Counted from the stretch's first letter, positions 19,674 to 31,203 are shown. The stretch: DNA of 64,000 nt from Toxorhynchites rutilus septentrionalis (GCF_029784135.1 NC_073745.1:81617910-81681909), one strand, 5' to 3'. The notes: a model not told the origin generated them from the letters alone. Translations and numbers: made by a program.

Positions 19674-22272
19674 AGCATGGAGCGCGCACCACATACCTCT
19701 ACGCCAACCAAACCAAAACTGGCAGTATTTTTCGTAGCACGAAACCAACCACACGTAAGCAGACACATTCGGAGCGCTTTCGAAGAAATGCCCGGGCAGC
19801 ATGTGATTGACATTCCCCATCACCAAATCTAGCTTTAGATCGTTCGGAGTTAAGAAACTAGGCTTTATTTATTGGCAGCAAACGTTTCAAGGAATACAGT
19901 CTCGAAATGGAATGAAGAGGTGGTATTCTAACGAAAAGAAATCCCAAAATAACCTAAGTGACTTATGGACTTCTTTCGAACGTCAGAAAAGTGACACTGT
20001 AATGAGACAGGATGTTGCACTGGAAAAGTTCAACGCTGAATCGATTTTCTCCCGAAGCTAGGCGTCATCACCCTCGCACAGGAAATTTCCACGAAATCAG
20101 ATGCCAATTAGGCGCACAAACTTGACTCAAGTGAGTTGTTGTGATTTATTGCGCCTTAGCTCTCGAATTTGGCAGAGCGGAACTAGTTCAGCGCTCGAAT
20201 GGTGATGTTGGTGGTGGTTGAAAAAAACAAAACCATCGATTGGCATCGGAGGCAGCCCATCGGAGCGGAAACCCGTCGACTCGTTCACTTTCTACTAATC
20301 CTTGAAAATTGATGCGCTTTCCATTTTCGCCTGCTTCGTGCCGGAGGATAATCACGAGTGTGTACTTTCGGCCAATCCACTTGTTAGCCTGTAGGCCTAT
20401 CTCGCCCCCGCACGGTACCATGGCATTTTCCTCTCTCATTTGTTTTGTCCCATTGGGGAGGAAAACACGATTCCATTCGAATTTTCCAATCACTATTGTT
20501 TTCGACGTCTCTGCCATCGTGTGATGGCGGGAAAAACGTCATTTTTTAACAAGAATTCCCTGAGTGGTTTTGTGACGTCCGGAGAGCCCAATCTTGATTG
20601 GATAATAAATTATCATTCCAACTGCCAGTCTCTTGACGTATACTGTAGATCAAAGTAGGAATTAATCTCCGAGCCGGAAGGAGGCGAAAGCATGCCGATG
20701 GCAGCGTTCGATGAGAAATAGCTAAGCCGTAATCCCGACCGCTTGTGTGCTATCACTGCTGCTCCCAGGAAGCGTGTATAATTCTGCACTGGAGCAAGAA
20801 AGGAAACTTCCACTTCAGCTTCGTTTTTTCGATCGAAGACGAAGAGAAGTTACCTTCTTCTATAGAAAAAAGAACATCCAGAGAATCGGGCAAAAAACTC
20901 TTCCTTATATATCATTGACAATTTCGAGAAGTGATTTTATCTAATAGGAAACAACACATGATATCAAGCCCACTGTCATTTCCTTCGGGATGTACAACTT
21001 CTGATCGACAGTGAAGCTCATACAAAGCGTGATTTTATGTTCCATTTCGCTGATCTGATTGCTTATCCTTATTCATACGATTTCATTCCCCACCCCGGCC
21101 TGTCCGCCACTCCCACCACCGTCAAGTAGTCAAAACGGTATATGTGTTTTTGTACTTGCTCAAGCTCAAAGAAAACCATTCGTGGGAGGAAAAGTGCAAG
21201 CGGAAGCGTGAAAAAGTAAGGAACGTCTGCATTATTCAAATATCCATGCGAACGGGAGCCGGAGCAGCGGTTGAAGAATGCGAAATAGCTTGGAATGCAT
21301 AAATAACGAACACCGTGTTCCGCGTGCGGGAGGATTCCAATCCCGTGTCCACCTCCTCACCCCTCGTGTATTCCAGTGGTGTCACGTCACGTCACGGGCG
21401 AGCGTAAAATGCAAACCAGCGAACACTACTTGGCTTCCGCGAATTGACTCACAAATTTGCTCACTCGCATGAGTGCCCCTTCCTTGTTGCGTATTCAAAT
21501 GTGTCTAAACATATGTTGGGAGCTGTCCCAAGCGATCCCGCGGTAACAGTTGTAATTCGGTCGGTTCCCGTTTGCGCACTGTTGAAAAAATGAGAATAAG
21601 AATTAGATGTGAGGACCATTTTGATCAGGATTTGATTGACTGACAACGTCAGTTGTCGATTTGCATTTGCCGTCTGGTTGTGAGTGAGATTGTGTCTAAT
21701 ACGAAAAGGACCATTGACACAGAGAAATAAATTGCGACAAACGACCGACTTGTGTATTATTCGCGCGTAGGCAAGACTGAATCATCAATCACCATCTTCA
21801 ACGGCTCTTTTCAGGGTTACCAAAATTTACTACTAAAGTGTCGATACATACCGAAACAAAATCCGAAGTATAAACAAACGAATTGAATAAAATAATTTCG
21901 TAGTCCTACGCCAACAATGCAGTCGAGGTTTGCACATAGCCCTCTCTATTTTTTTTTCCATTGTTCATCAGGGTTGCCATTAATATTTTTCAAAAAACTT
22001 GTGGGGTGCTCGTAAAAAAACTGGACGAAAATCGGATCCTGTCAAACCTTTTTATTTTATCTGAAATGATTTTTTTTACTAATTCCAACGCATGAGAAAC
22101 AGATTTTCCTTCAAATCATCGTGTAATATTAAGTTGTAATATTAGTAGTTCATAAAATGGGAGAATAAACCATGAGCTAACCAATCATCGGAGCACCACT
22201 CGAACATTACTGTAAAACAATAATTGATTTATTTTATGATACAAATCGTCGCAAAACTGCTTGGCAGTGTGA
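19674..22272. other. Downstream intergenic DNA, no gene recognised
   Basis: Follows the hyaluronidase-like stop. It looks lower in repeats and more balanced in base composition than most of the window. Open frames such as 20,188-20,517 (minus) show no domain, signal or splice support. No AATAAA could be assigned confidently to the gene. Confidence 0.5.
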
Positions 22273-22276
22273 TTAA

Positions 22277-22900
22277 CCCTCCTATACTTGCGCATAGGTC
22301 TGTGAGACCGAGACATCATTTATTCGTCCATTCCTCAGATAACATCAACTCTACGACTCTACGATTCTCTCTAGCTTCGTTATTCGTCGTTTGTCATCGT
22401 TTAGCGTATTGCATGTGTTGGTATGCCAGGGGTACGGGTAAATTTTTCGTCAAAGAGATTTTCTCCGACTTTCACCGTGGTCTCGCGTATTCTGGAGCTT
22501 GCCACTCAGAATGCATTCAAGGCGTATTATTTGGCATAGAAATCTCAACTAATTACTAATAAAAGTGACGCAAGTAATACTACGTTGAGACGGCGAAGTT
22601 CCTCTAGGAACGTTAGTGCCATATAAGAAGAAAGAAGAAGCAGAGATGTGTTGGTACGAAGGGGACGTGTGTCACTTTTTTTACCACCTCCGGGCTGAGA
22701 CAACGACGCGAGTATAGGAGTATCTTTTTTCTTACAAGTGACTTATTTCCTATTTTAGAATATTGTTCAATGAAATGTATAAATTAATATTAGTGACGTG
22801 GAATACTTATTGTATATAATGCACAAGATCATTACCGGACTATTCTTATTTGATTTTAGTTCTTTTTGTCACCGGATTGAACGAATTCATATATTATTTG
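22277..22900 (-). mobile_element. piggyBac-like non-autonomous element, copy B
   Basis: Begins directly after TTAA (22,273-22,276) with CCCTCCTATACTTGCGC and TCTGTGAGACCGAGAC. It contains the inverse GACGCGAGTATAGGAGTATC near 22,706-22,727, then an AT-rich segment to about 22,900 matching 18,606-18,773 in reverse. It carries about 250 bp more than copy A. No transposase is coded. Confidence 0.55.
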
Positions 22901-22986
22901 TCGATAGATTCGTCGTTAGACTCATACGTGCAAAAGTAAAATACAAATGTAGTACAGGTCATACTGGATTATCCGGGATTCGATTA

Positions 22987-24284
22987 AAGGGTGTGTCACA
23001 TCAAATTGCATCACGGAAAAAACGCTGTAGAAATTTAATTTTTAGGAATTATATCTTCAGCTTTCGCTTATAATCAGATAAGAGTGTATAGATCACGTTG
23101 GCCATGCTTCACTGTCAATTTTTCGTAAATTTGGAAAAATGTCGTCGAACGAAAAAGAGCGTCGTGAATTAATCCTGTGCACTCATTTCGAGAATCCGGA
23201 GTTGTCACATCGGGACATCGGTAAGATGTTGGGAATCGTTCAATCCTCGGTCAGCAGAGTACTAGAACGGTACTTCGAGAACCTAACCATCGACCGGAAG
23301 GTGAAGAACGGCAAAAATGGATGCTCCGTTAGTGAAAAAGATCACAAGCGCGTAGTTAAGCAGTTTAGACGCGGTCCGAGAAGTTCGGTCCGGGATGTCG
23401 CCAATAAGCTGAATTTGTCAAGTTCATTCGTCCAGCGGACCAAGCAGCGGGAGGGCCTGCGTACATACAAGGTTCAGAAGGTTCCTAACCGCGACGAAAG
23501 GCAAAACATGGTGGGAAAGACGCGAGCCCGGAAGCTGTACACCGAAATGCTGACGAAGCCGCATTGCCTGGTAATGGACGACGAAACCTACGTCAAAGCG
23601 GACTTTCGTCAGCTGCCGGGCCTGTTGTTCTTCTCCGCAGAGGACAAATTCAGCGTTCCGGAGGAGATTCGCAAGCAGAAACTATCCAAGTTTGCCAAAA
23701 AGTACATGGTGTGGCAAGCGATCTGCTCTTGCGGAAAGCGGAGCGCCCCCTTCGTGATGATCGCCACGGTAAACGGGCAGTTTTACCTTAAGGAGTGCCT
23801 ACAGAAGCGCTTACTACCACTATTGAAGCAGCACGAGGGCCCGACCATCTTCTGGCCGGATCTCGCTTCGTGCCACTATTCAAAGGACGTGTTGGAGTGG
23901 TACGAAGCCAACGGGGTCACCTTCGTGCCAAAGGAAATGAACCCGCCCAACGCGCCGGAGCTTCGCCCAATAGAGAAATATTGGGCGATTATGACGCAGG
24001 CCCTCCGGAAGAACCCAAAAGTTGTCAAATCGGAGGCGGACTTCAAGAGAAAATGGATTTCTGTTCAAAAAAAACTACAACCTGACGTTGTACAGAACCT
24101 TATGGACGGGGTAAAGAGGAAGGTGCGAGCATACGGGCTTGGGCTCGAAGTATGAATAAAAAGAAAATGCCAAAAGTTGTTTAATAGTTTTTATTTTACT
24201 GTCTAAAATTTTCAAAAGGATCGGTCTACTGGGCGAATTTCTACAGCGTTTTTTCCGTGATGCAATTTGATGTGACACACCCTT
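22987..24284 (+). mobile_element. Intact DD37E Tc1/mariner-superfamily transposon
   Basis: A 1,298-bp element flanked by TA (22,985-22,986 and 24,285-24,286). Its terminal inverted repeats, 22,987-23,035 and 24,236-24,284, match over 49 of 49 bases, starting AAGGGTGTGTCACATCAAAT. It encodes one uninterrupted transposase. Perfect long repeats and an open gene suggest recent insertion. The DD37E class (ITmD37E) is known from mosquitoes. Confidence 0.93.
23139..24155 (+). CDS. DD37E transposase
   Basis: 338 residues from the ATG at 23,139 (MSSNEKERRELIL). The N-terminal ~110 residues hold two helix-turn-helix modules (SHRDIGKMLGIVQSSVSRV and SSVRDVANKLNLSSSFVQR) that would bind the terminal repeats. 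A basic KVKNGKNGC linker lies between them. The catalytic domain shows CLVMDDETY (first D), FWPDLASCHY (second D) and LRPIEKYWA (E), with 37 residues between the second D and the E. NPPNAPELRPIE is the family's typical block. It would perform cut-and-paste transposition at TA. The frame is full length with no stop. Decayed relatives lie at 43,506-44,435, 48,530-49,475 and 62,136-63,417. Confidence 0.94.
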   Translation: MSSNEKERRELILCTHFENPELSHRDIGKMLGIVQSSVSRVLERYFENLTIDRKVKNGKNGCSVSEKDHKRVVKQFRRGPRSSVRDVANKLNLSSSFVQRTKQREGLRTYKVQKVPNRDERQNMVGKTRARKLYTEMLTKPHCLVMDDETYVKADFRQLPGLLFFSAEDKFSVPEEIRKQKLSKFAKKYMVWQAICSCGKRSAPFVMIATVNGQFYLKECLQKRLLPLLKQHEGPTIFWPDLASCHYSKDVLEWYEANGVTFVPKEMNPPNAPELRPIEKYWAIMTQALRKNPKVVKSEADFKRKWISVQKKLQPDVVQNLMDGVKRKVRAYGLGLEV

Positions 24285-24294
24285 TAGTAAAACA

Positions 24295-25365
24295 CAGTTA
24301 TTTATGAAAAATGCAAATCTAAGATGGCGGTCACTACAAAATGGCGGATTATATATTTTATCAGAACCCCGTCAACCCCGTCAAATAAAAGGACTTGACT
24401 AGGAGAACACATTTATTTATGAAAAATGTAAATCCAAAATGGCCATTCTGCTTGCCCTGTTTGTATGTATGTTTGAATGTTTGTAAGGTTGTTCAACATT
24501 AATTGAAATTTGACCCCGTTCCTGATCACTGATTGATCTGAAATTTGGAACATACCTTTAATTTTACTGTCATTTTAAAACTGTGTATTCCATGATCTTG
24601 GAAAATTCAATTTGACCGCCACTAAAATATGGAGAATACAGTATATTATGAACAACATAAATTCGAAAAGGTCACCCTAAAAAAATGGTCGATTATGTTT
24701 TTTTTTGCAACCCCCTCAATATTGGTATCAAATGAAATTATTTGACTAATAGAATACGGTACATCATCAAAATATTCCAAAGAAAGTTAGGTAATAAATA
24801 AAAATCGAAAAAAAATCAATAATTTTATTGTAGAGAAGTATACTAATGATACATACATACAAACAGTTCAAGCTAAATGAAAGTATTTAGAAACTAATGC
24901 GTTTTTTGGAGACTGCGGCCACCTTGGATTTGGATTTTTCATGATCTGCTATGTTCTACTAGTCGAGCACTTTCATTTGATACCCATATTGATGAGGTTT
25001 TGAAAAAAAAAATATATGCGCCATTTTGTGGTAGCGGCCATATTGGATTTATACATTCTACTAGTCAAGTATTTGATACCCATATTGAGGGGGTTTTGGG
25101 AAAACCCATATTGATGGGATTTTGAGAAAATATGTGTATTATCCGCCATTTTGTAGCGACCGCCATCTTGGATTTTCAAGATCATGGAATACGCAGTTTT
25201 ATAATTACACCAGAAATAAAGATTTGTTCCAAATTTCAGATCAATCGATCAACAGGAATGGGGTTAAATTTCTATTAATGTGGTACAGCGCTACCGACAA
25301 AGTTACAAAATTACAAAGTCACAAACAAACAAACGAGCCAAGCTGGATAAAACTGTTTAATAAAT
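24295..25365. mobile_element. Non-coding element with long imperfect inverted repeats
   Basis: 24,460-24,620 is repeated in inverse orientation at about 25,150-25,330 (GATCTGAAATTTGGAACA..., TGCGTATTCCATGATCTTG...). The interior has several degenerate copies of AAGATGGCGG-C-CTACAAAATGG and GGGTATCAAATGAAA. A single-arm copy recurs at 34,660-34,895. The structure suits a non-autonomous DNA element. The family is unknown and no transposase was seen. Confidence 0.5.
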
Positions 25366-25494
25366 AAGTGCAAATCATTATTATATTAAATTTACCGAGA
25401 AAAAAATAGTTTGTTTAATGATTAGATTATCCGGAGGATTCGATTATCCGGAGTGAAAAAAATAATCCATATTCCGGATAATGGAGTCCGACCT

Positions 25495-26770
25495 CTATAT
25501 GTTTGATATGTTTCATATAACCACAAATTTAAACTACCTGCACAATTTTCAATCGTGATTTTCGTATAAATTATATTCAAATAATTCAACCGTCGTGCGT
25601 TTTTCATACAGAACGAATTTCAGGTGGAATAAACACGCTTTTAAGACAAATATTTGAAATGAAAAATAAGCTCTTCCTATCAAATGTGTTCTATGTAAAT
25701 ACATTCTCTGCAAGTGGGGAAAATTGTGTCTAATGATTTTATAAAGTTTAAAGTAGTTTGGATAAAGTTTTGGTGGAAATGCGTGGATATTTATGAAATA
25801 AAATTTAAGTTGAGGTCAGGACTATGTCTTCTATGTATCTAAACGACATCCAGTAATAATTTTCATTCAAATTTAAACAGTTTAGAATTGATTTCGAGCC
25901 TACCTGGAAGAGATAGAGAGTCAATTGCTCCACGAATACGGATGAATCATGTTGACGTTTGTTTTGCGACAAGGCCAGTTTGCCACATTTGCATAGAACG
26001 ATTGGCTTTGAATCGACCAGAATTAACAAATGCAAAAGAGCATGGTTCATGAACCATGCAGTTCATGGTTTAAGGCACCTTTCTCCCTTTGCATGGCAGA
26101 CGGAAAATGGACAAAGCGTTTTCCTAGAGATTTCACTTTTTCTTTTAACCTGTTCGTACATTTTTTGTTTATATCCCAACTTTATATTCTCGTTTATTTT
26201 TAATTCATCTCTTTTGATTTCCGTGAAAAGAAACGCAGTCTTCCGTAGCTAGCTATTCATCATAATGTTCTCCAGCCTGTTTTATTCTCTGTTTTGTTGA
26301 GGTTATATTCAGAAAAAAAAAGTTCTTTCCCTAGTTTCCAAAGGGAGAGAAAGGGTGAGGGAGGGATAATACTTATACATTATGAATTTACAAAATAACA
26401 AAATAACAAAAAAAAACAAACTGGATAAAACCGGATAATATTTTTAAAAAACTGTAACATTTTAAGGTTGAGAGCAGTTTTCTAGCCTAGAAAAGTAAAA
26501 AAATTAAAACAAATTCATATTTCTAAAGTTTAGGCATTCAAGAACAGCGAAAATCGTAATATCTTTTCAGAAATTCCATTAATTATCGAGTTATATCCAT
26601 TTTAGTGATGCGGTATCTAATCTAATACGGCCATAACAATTAACTTCAAACGCGTTTTTCTCGAAACTAGTTTTTTCAAACTGGCGTACAAACTATAGTA
26701 GAATTTGAGCTACTGAACCGATTTATGCCGAATTTATATTAATACAATTTGTATACATCTCTCTATCACA
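25495..26770. other. AT-rich non-coding stretch
   Basis: No gene recognised. A segment from about 25,610 to 25,920 resembles 44,540-44,880 in short blocks (TTTCAGGTGGAAT, TCAAAT-TGTT-TATGTA, TTTCATTCAAATTT, GATAGAGAGT), so it is probably an old shared repeat. Confidence 0.45.
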
Positions 26771-28205
26771 TCTATATATATAAAAATGGATTTCTGTCTG
26801 TCTGTCTGCCTGGCTGATTCTTATGGCTGGCTGAAAATGGGTATGTAGGGCTTTTTGGGGCCGGGGAAGGTTTTCATGATAGTTTGAGACCCCTCCCCCC
26901 TCTCTAAGGGGGGACTGCCATAAAAATGAAACACAAATTTCTACATTACCCGAGAATTGATCAAGCAAATAAAACCAAATTAGGCATATGGAGGTTTTAG
27001 GGTGCAATAAATGATTCTATGGTCGTTAGATACTCCTCCCCCCTCTCAAAGGCCATACAAATGAAACACAAATTGCTGCATTACTCGGGAATTGATCAAG
27101 CAAATAAAACGAAATTTGGCATGTGGAGGTTTTAGGGTGCAATAAATGTTTCTATGATGCTTAAACACTCCACCCCCCTCTCTAAGGGGGTGTCTCTCAT
27201 ACAAGGGGGTGTCTCTCATACAAATGAAACAAAAATTTCTGCGTTACTCGAGAATTATCCTAGCAAACTAGACCAAATCTGGCATGTGGTGAAGGTTTTA
27301 GGGTGCAATAAATGTTTTACGGTAGTTAAATACTCCTCTCCCTTTTCTTAGGGAGGGCTGCCATACGAATGAAACACAAATTTCTGCATTACTCGAGATT
27401 TAATCAAGCAAACGAAACCAAACTAGGCATATGGAGGTTTTAGAGCGCAGTAAATGTTTTCATTTAGGTAAGACACTCCATCGTCTCTCTAATGGGGAGC
27501 TGTCATACAAATGAAAGATAAATTTCTGAATGACTCGAAAACAAATCAAGAAAATATCAAACTTGGCATGCTAAGGTTTTAGGGGACACGAAACGTTTCC
27601 ATGGTGAATAGACACTCCTCCCCTCTCTCTGAGGGGGTAGGGGGGGGGCTGCCATACAAATGAAACTCAAATTTCTGCATTACTCGAGAATTAATCAAGA
27701 AAATGGAACCACATTTTGCATGTGGAGTTTCTAGGGTGCAATAAATGATTCTATGGTGGTTAGACATTCTAACAACCACCCCCCCCCCCCACCTCGAAGG
27801 GGAGGCTACCATACAAATGAAACACAAATTTCTGCATTACTCGAGATTTAATCAAGCAAACGAAACCAAACTAGGTATATGGAGGTTTTAGAGCGCAATA
27901 AATGTTTTCATTTAGGTAAGACACTCCATCGTCTCTCTAATGGGGAACTGTCATACAAATGAAAGATAAATTTCTGAATGACTCGAAAACTAATCAAGAA
28001 AATACCAAATTTGGCATGCGAAGGTTTTAGGGGACACAAAACGTTTCTATGGCGAAAAGACACTCCTCCCATCTCTCTGAGTGGGGAGGGAGGCTGCCAT
28101 ACAAATGAAGCATACATTTCCGCATAATTCAAGAACTAATCAAGCAAACGGAACTAAATTTGGCATGTGAAGTTTTTATGGGGAAGAAACATTTCTAATG
28201 TGGTT
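26771..28205 (+). mobile_element. Helitron-like repeat with a tandem array, copy 2 (left part)
   Basis: The start A^TCTATATATATAAAAATGG at 26,771 follows an A, then a few CTGT units, then about nine direct units of 135-165 bp. Each unit holds a C-rich/G-rich CTCTCTAAGGGGG core, ATACAAATGAAACACAAATT, CATTACTCGAGAATTAATCA and GGCATGTGGAGGTTTTAGGG. The array is interrupted near 28,205 by a Tc1 element and resumes at 31,032-31,203. The CTAG end is missing. Confidence 0.6.
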
Positions 28206-28259
28206 CCCCGAGACATACGCTTAGCCGCAGAGCATAAAAATCATGTTTTCGTATAATCA

Positions 28260-29180
28260 ACGAGCCTTTATCTGATTTTTTTGAAAAAATGCCTCGGAGT
28301 GTTCAATTTACAAGGTAAATATTAGATATGCAACATAAGAAGTTGATCAAATTAGTGATTCACGTATAATTTAAAGGAATAGCGGAATGTATTCGATTGA
28401 AGGAAGTGGAGTAGAAGATTAAAAAAGATGTTCAAAGAAGAAAAGTTTTCTAATCACTAGATTGCAACAAAAATTGGTCGATCTGAGAAAGTGGTATGGA
28501 ATTTCTTGAAAAAGGGCCCGAAATATGGGATAAAACAACCTACAAAAGGGATAACCAAAGTTACTTTGCGTCTTATAGGCCAAATAAAAAACGAAACAAC
28601 CAAGAAACGACATTCCGCATCATGAACGAATCAGACAAACATCAAGTGGAAGAATCTTCAAGAAAATCTGAAAGTGACCGCCACCCATAAGCAGAACCGT
28701 TTCAATTTCGCCCGATAATACATAGAATGGTAACTAGAATGGCGAAATTTATGTTTTCTAGCAAAAAAAGGAACTTGAATGGCCCGGACTGTTACAGTTG
28801 TTATTGGTACAATTTAAGTCAACGGCATGTCGTGAGATCGAAGTGAAACTTTGGGGCGGAAGTTTGATGGTGCCTTTTCCTATCACAGCAAGCTTCCCAT
28901 TTGTTTCATCTCCACCCGAAGGAACTCCGTAAAGTATCTTGAATTTCTGGAGGACGAGTTGGTTGGCCATATTGAGAATAACGCTGCATCGTTATTCAGC
29001 AAGATACTGAATCGATCCACGTTTCGAAACAATCAGAGGCATGGTGTGCTGAGAAGGATATTCCGTTTCTTGAATGGCCCACTTGCAATCCCATAGATAA
29101 ACTATGGGGAATCTTGGCCGGGCTGGTCTAGGCAAGCGGACGACAGGAGTGTTTGGCTATAATCGATTTGGTAACTCTTC
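28260..29180 (+). pseudogene. Decayed Tc1-like transposase, main part
   Basis: Reading across several frames and stops, the region shows GRSEKVV-NFLKKGP, YGIKQPTKGITKVTLRLI (second HTH), WKN-QENLKVTATHKQNRFNFAR, the GRKFDGAFSYHSKLPICFIS block, LEFLEDELVGHI and FLNGPLAIP, where active relatives have a WPA-SPDLNPIE site. The order and content are those of a Tc1-family transposase. The first catalytic D region is eroded and the final E segment is damaged. The C-terminus continues after the inserted LINE at 30,735 (DPMPNRIFKVI). Inactive. Confidence 0.7.
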
Positions 29181-29186
29181 AAAAGC
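29181..29186 (+). repeat. Probable short target duplication left of the truncated LINE-A copy
   Basis: AAAAGC recurs at about 30,729-30,734. Some bases overlap the LINE sequence, so the exact length is uncertain. Confidence 0.45.
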
Positions 29187-30728
29187 AATTTTTTTTTAAT
29201 TCGTTTATTTTTACAGGCTCAGTTACTTAAGTTTAAAGGAGCCGAATTCTTAAATATAATTTTAAAACTATATATATAAACAATTTTCTTACATCTATGG
29301 TTAGTAAGGTGGAAAACCGATTACTCGCGGTGTACTCGAGTTTAGAAGGGTGACATATTTTTAGGAGAAGTTTCAACTTATTCTACTATTTATAGCAAGG
29401 GGACGAATTACCCGCAAAGGAAGGAAAGGAGGGTATAAGGATGTAGGGGCAATCACACACGAAGATCTATAGCTTTAAGGAAAACATATATATGGGACAT
29501 GTAATCAAGGTCTAACCGAGCCAACACATCTCTCACCGGCACATTGGGCTGTCTTCCTCGGGCCCGAACGGAGTTTTTTAAATTCGATCTGGCGACCAGA
29601 TACACCTCGCACGACCAAACAATGTGCTCGATGTCGTGATAACCTTGGCCACAAACGCAGAGATTGCTGCTGGCAAGATTGAAACGGAAGAGTAGTGTAT
29701 CTAACGAACAGTGATTGGACATGAGTCGGGAGAAGGTGCGAATAAAGTCCCGACTCAAGTCCAGACTTTTGAACCACGGTTTGAGGCTAACCTTAGGGAT
29801 AATCGAGTGAAACCACCGGCCCAATTCATCTTCATTCCACTTGCGTTGCCAGTCAGCGATGGTATTTTTGCGGACTAAAGAATAAAATTCATTGAAGGCG
29901 ATTTGACGCTGATAAATATCGCCTTCAATTGCACCTACCTTTGCTAATGAGTCAGCCCTCTCATTACCCGGAATGGAGCAATGTGAAGGGACCCAGATAA
30001 AGGTAATGACATAACAGCGTCTGGATAAAGCACTCAAAATTTCTCGTATTCTCTCAAGGAAGTACGGCGAGTGCTTTTCCGGCCTCACTGAACGGATAGC
30101 TTCGACAGAGCTAAGACTATCCGTTACAATGTAATAGTGTTCAACAGGTCGTGAGGCGACGCTGTCCAGCGCCCAAAGAATTGCTGCCAATTCAGCAATA
30201 TACACTGAGCAAGAAAACTGAAGACTTTGGGAGGTGCTAAAAAATTCGTTGAACACTCCAAATCCTGTGGACTCGTTTATAGTGGACCCATCAGTAAAGT
30301 ACATATTATCGCAATTGATACCCCCATACTTTTCATCGAAGATCGTTGGAGCGATCCTCGATCGTTGGTAATCTGAATATCCATGGATATCTTGCTTCAT
30401 GGACAGATCAAAATGCACAGAGGAATTGATGTAGTCAGGGAAACAAACACGGTTGGGAATATACGAAGAAGGATCAACCTGCATGGAGATGAATTCATGA
30501 TATGAACTCATGAATCCGGAGTGAAAATTTAGCTCGATCAGCTGCTCAAAATTTCCGATCACCAATGGGTTCATAACCTTACACCGGATGAAGAACCGAA
30601 GAGATAATAAATTGAAGCGATCTTTTAGTGGGAGTAGGCCTGCCAAAACCTCGAGACTCATGGTATGCGTTGAGGGCATACATCCCAACGCGATACGGAG
30701 ACAAAGATACTGAATTCGCTCGAGTTTA
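29187..30728 (-). mobile_element. 5'-truncated LINE-A family copy inserted in the Tc1 element
   Basis: The 3' end, with a short poly(T) on the plus strand and the GGCTC/GAGCC stem (29,215-29,219 and 29,238-29,242), is at the left. Homology to LINE-A ends at 30,728 inside ORF2. Conceptual translation differs from LINE-A by only scattered residues, so this is a close relative. It splits the Tc1 C-terminus. Confidence 0.85.
29453..30722 (-). pseudogene. LINE-A ORF2 C-terminal fragment (RNase H and zinc finger)
   Basis: Open from the truncation point near 30,722 to the natural stop at 29,453, with no internal stop. It begins at IQYLCLRIALGCMPSTHTMS, after the RT catalytic core, and carries the RNase H motifs FTDGS, AELAAI, TDSLSS and NERADSLAK, then the terminal CVCGQGYHDIEHIVWSC finger. 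Because the endonuclease and RT core are missing it cannot mobilise itself. Uninterrupted coding suggests a recent insertion. Confidence 0.85.
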
Positions 30729-30734
30729 AAAAGC

Positions 30735-31031
30735 TATTTGACCCGATGCCAAATCGAATTTTCAAAGTGATCCGATAAGCTACCGATTGAGCTCGTTGCT
30801 GCACAATCATTTTTTTATCGAAATTTGAAGGTGAGGCTAAACGAATTTCCACCCTACTTTCACATATTTGAATTATTTTGAAAATAAAAAGTGAATTGTT
30901 ACTTTTTTCACAATGAATTCGATGAAAATACGCAATAATCGTCTTCAATGAGCAAAACTGAACAAAGAAAAGAGCAATTTTTAAAAATGTTGAGGAAAAA
31001 TAGGATGCGGCTAAACGAATGTTTACCACTG
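30735..31031 (+). pseudogene. Decayed Tc1-like element, C-terminus and right inverted end
   Basis: Resumes the Tc1 frame with LFDPMPNRIFKVI, the usual end of Tc1 transposases. The element's right end reads, inward, CAGTGGTAAACATTCGTTTA and abuts TA at 31,032-31,033, followed by Helitron-like array sequence (TGAAACACAAATTTCTGCAT). A damaged counterpart (CATACGCTTAGCCGCAG) lies near 28,213. Confidence 0.6.
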
Positions 31032-31203
31032 TATGAAACACAAATTTCTGCATAACTCGAGAAATAATCAAGCAAACGAAACCAAATTTGGCTTGTGGAG
31101 TTTTTGGGTGCAATAAATTTTTCTATGGTGGTTCCACACTCCTCTCCCCTCTCTTAGGATGGGCTGTCATACAAATGAAATACAAATTTTTGCATAACTC
31201 TTC
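31032..31203 (+). mobile_element. Helitron-like array, continuation of copy 2
   Basis: One and a half units of the same tandem repeat as 26,900-28,205, ending abruptly at about 31,203. Confidence 0.6.

Larger units (their letters stand above)
22955..25494. mobile_element. Composite bounded by pogo-like inverted ends
   Basis: The left end CAGGTCATACTGGATTATCC (22,955) and right end GGATAATGGAGTCCGACCTC (to 25,494) are inverse of each other (AGGTCNNACT-NATTATCCGG) and each abuts a TA. The right end also repeats CGATTATCCGG inward. Pogo/Tigger elements have CAG-starting ends and TA duplications. The interior contains the DD37E transposon and a long-inverted-repeat element, so it looks like a non-autonomous carrier invaded twice. 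No pogo transposase is seen. Confidence 0.4.

Noticed and set aside
20188..20517. 109-codon minus-strand open frame
   Set aside because: No recognisable motif and an overlapping plus-strand frame of similar quality; likely chance.
26900..28205. Regularly spaced repeats resembling a CRISPR array
   Set aside because: Units are 135-165 bp with degenerate spacers, the host is eukaryotic, and the array lies within a mobile repeat.
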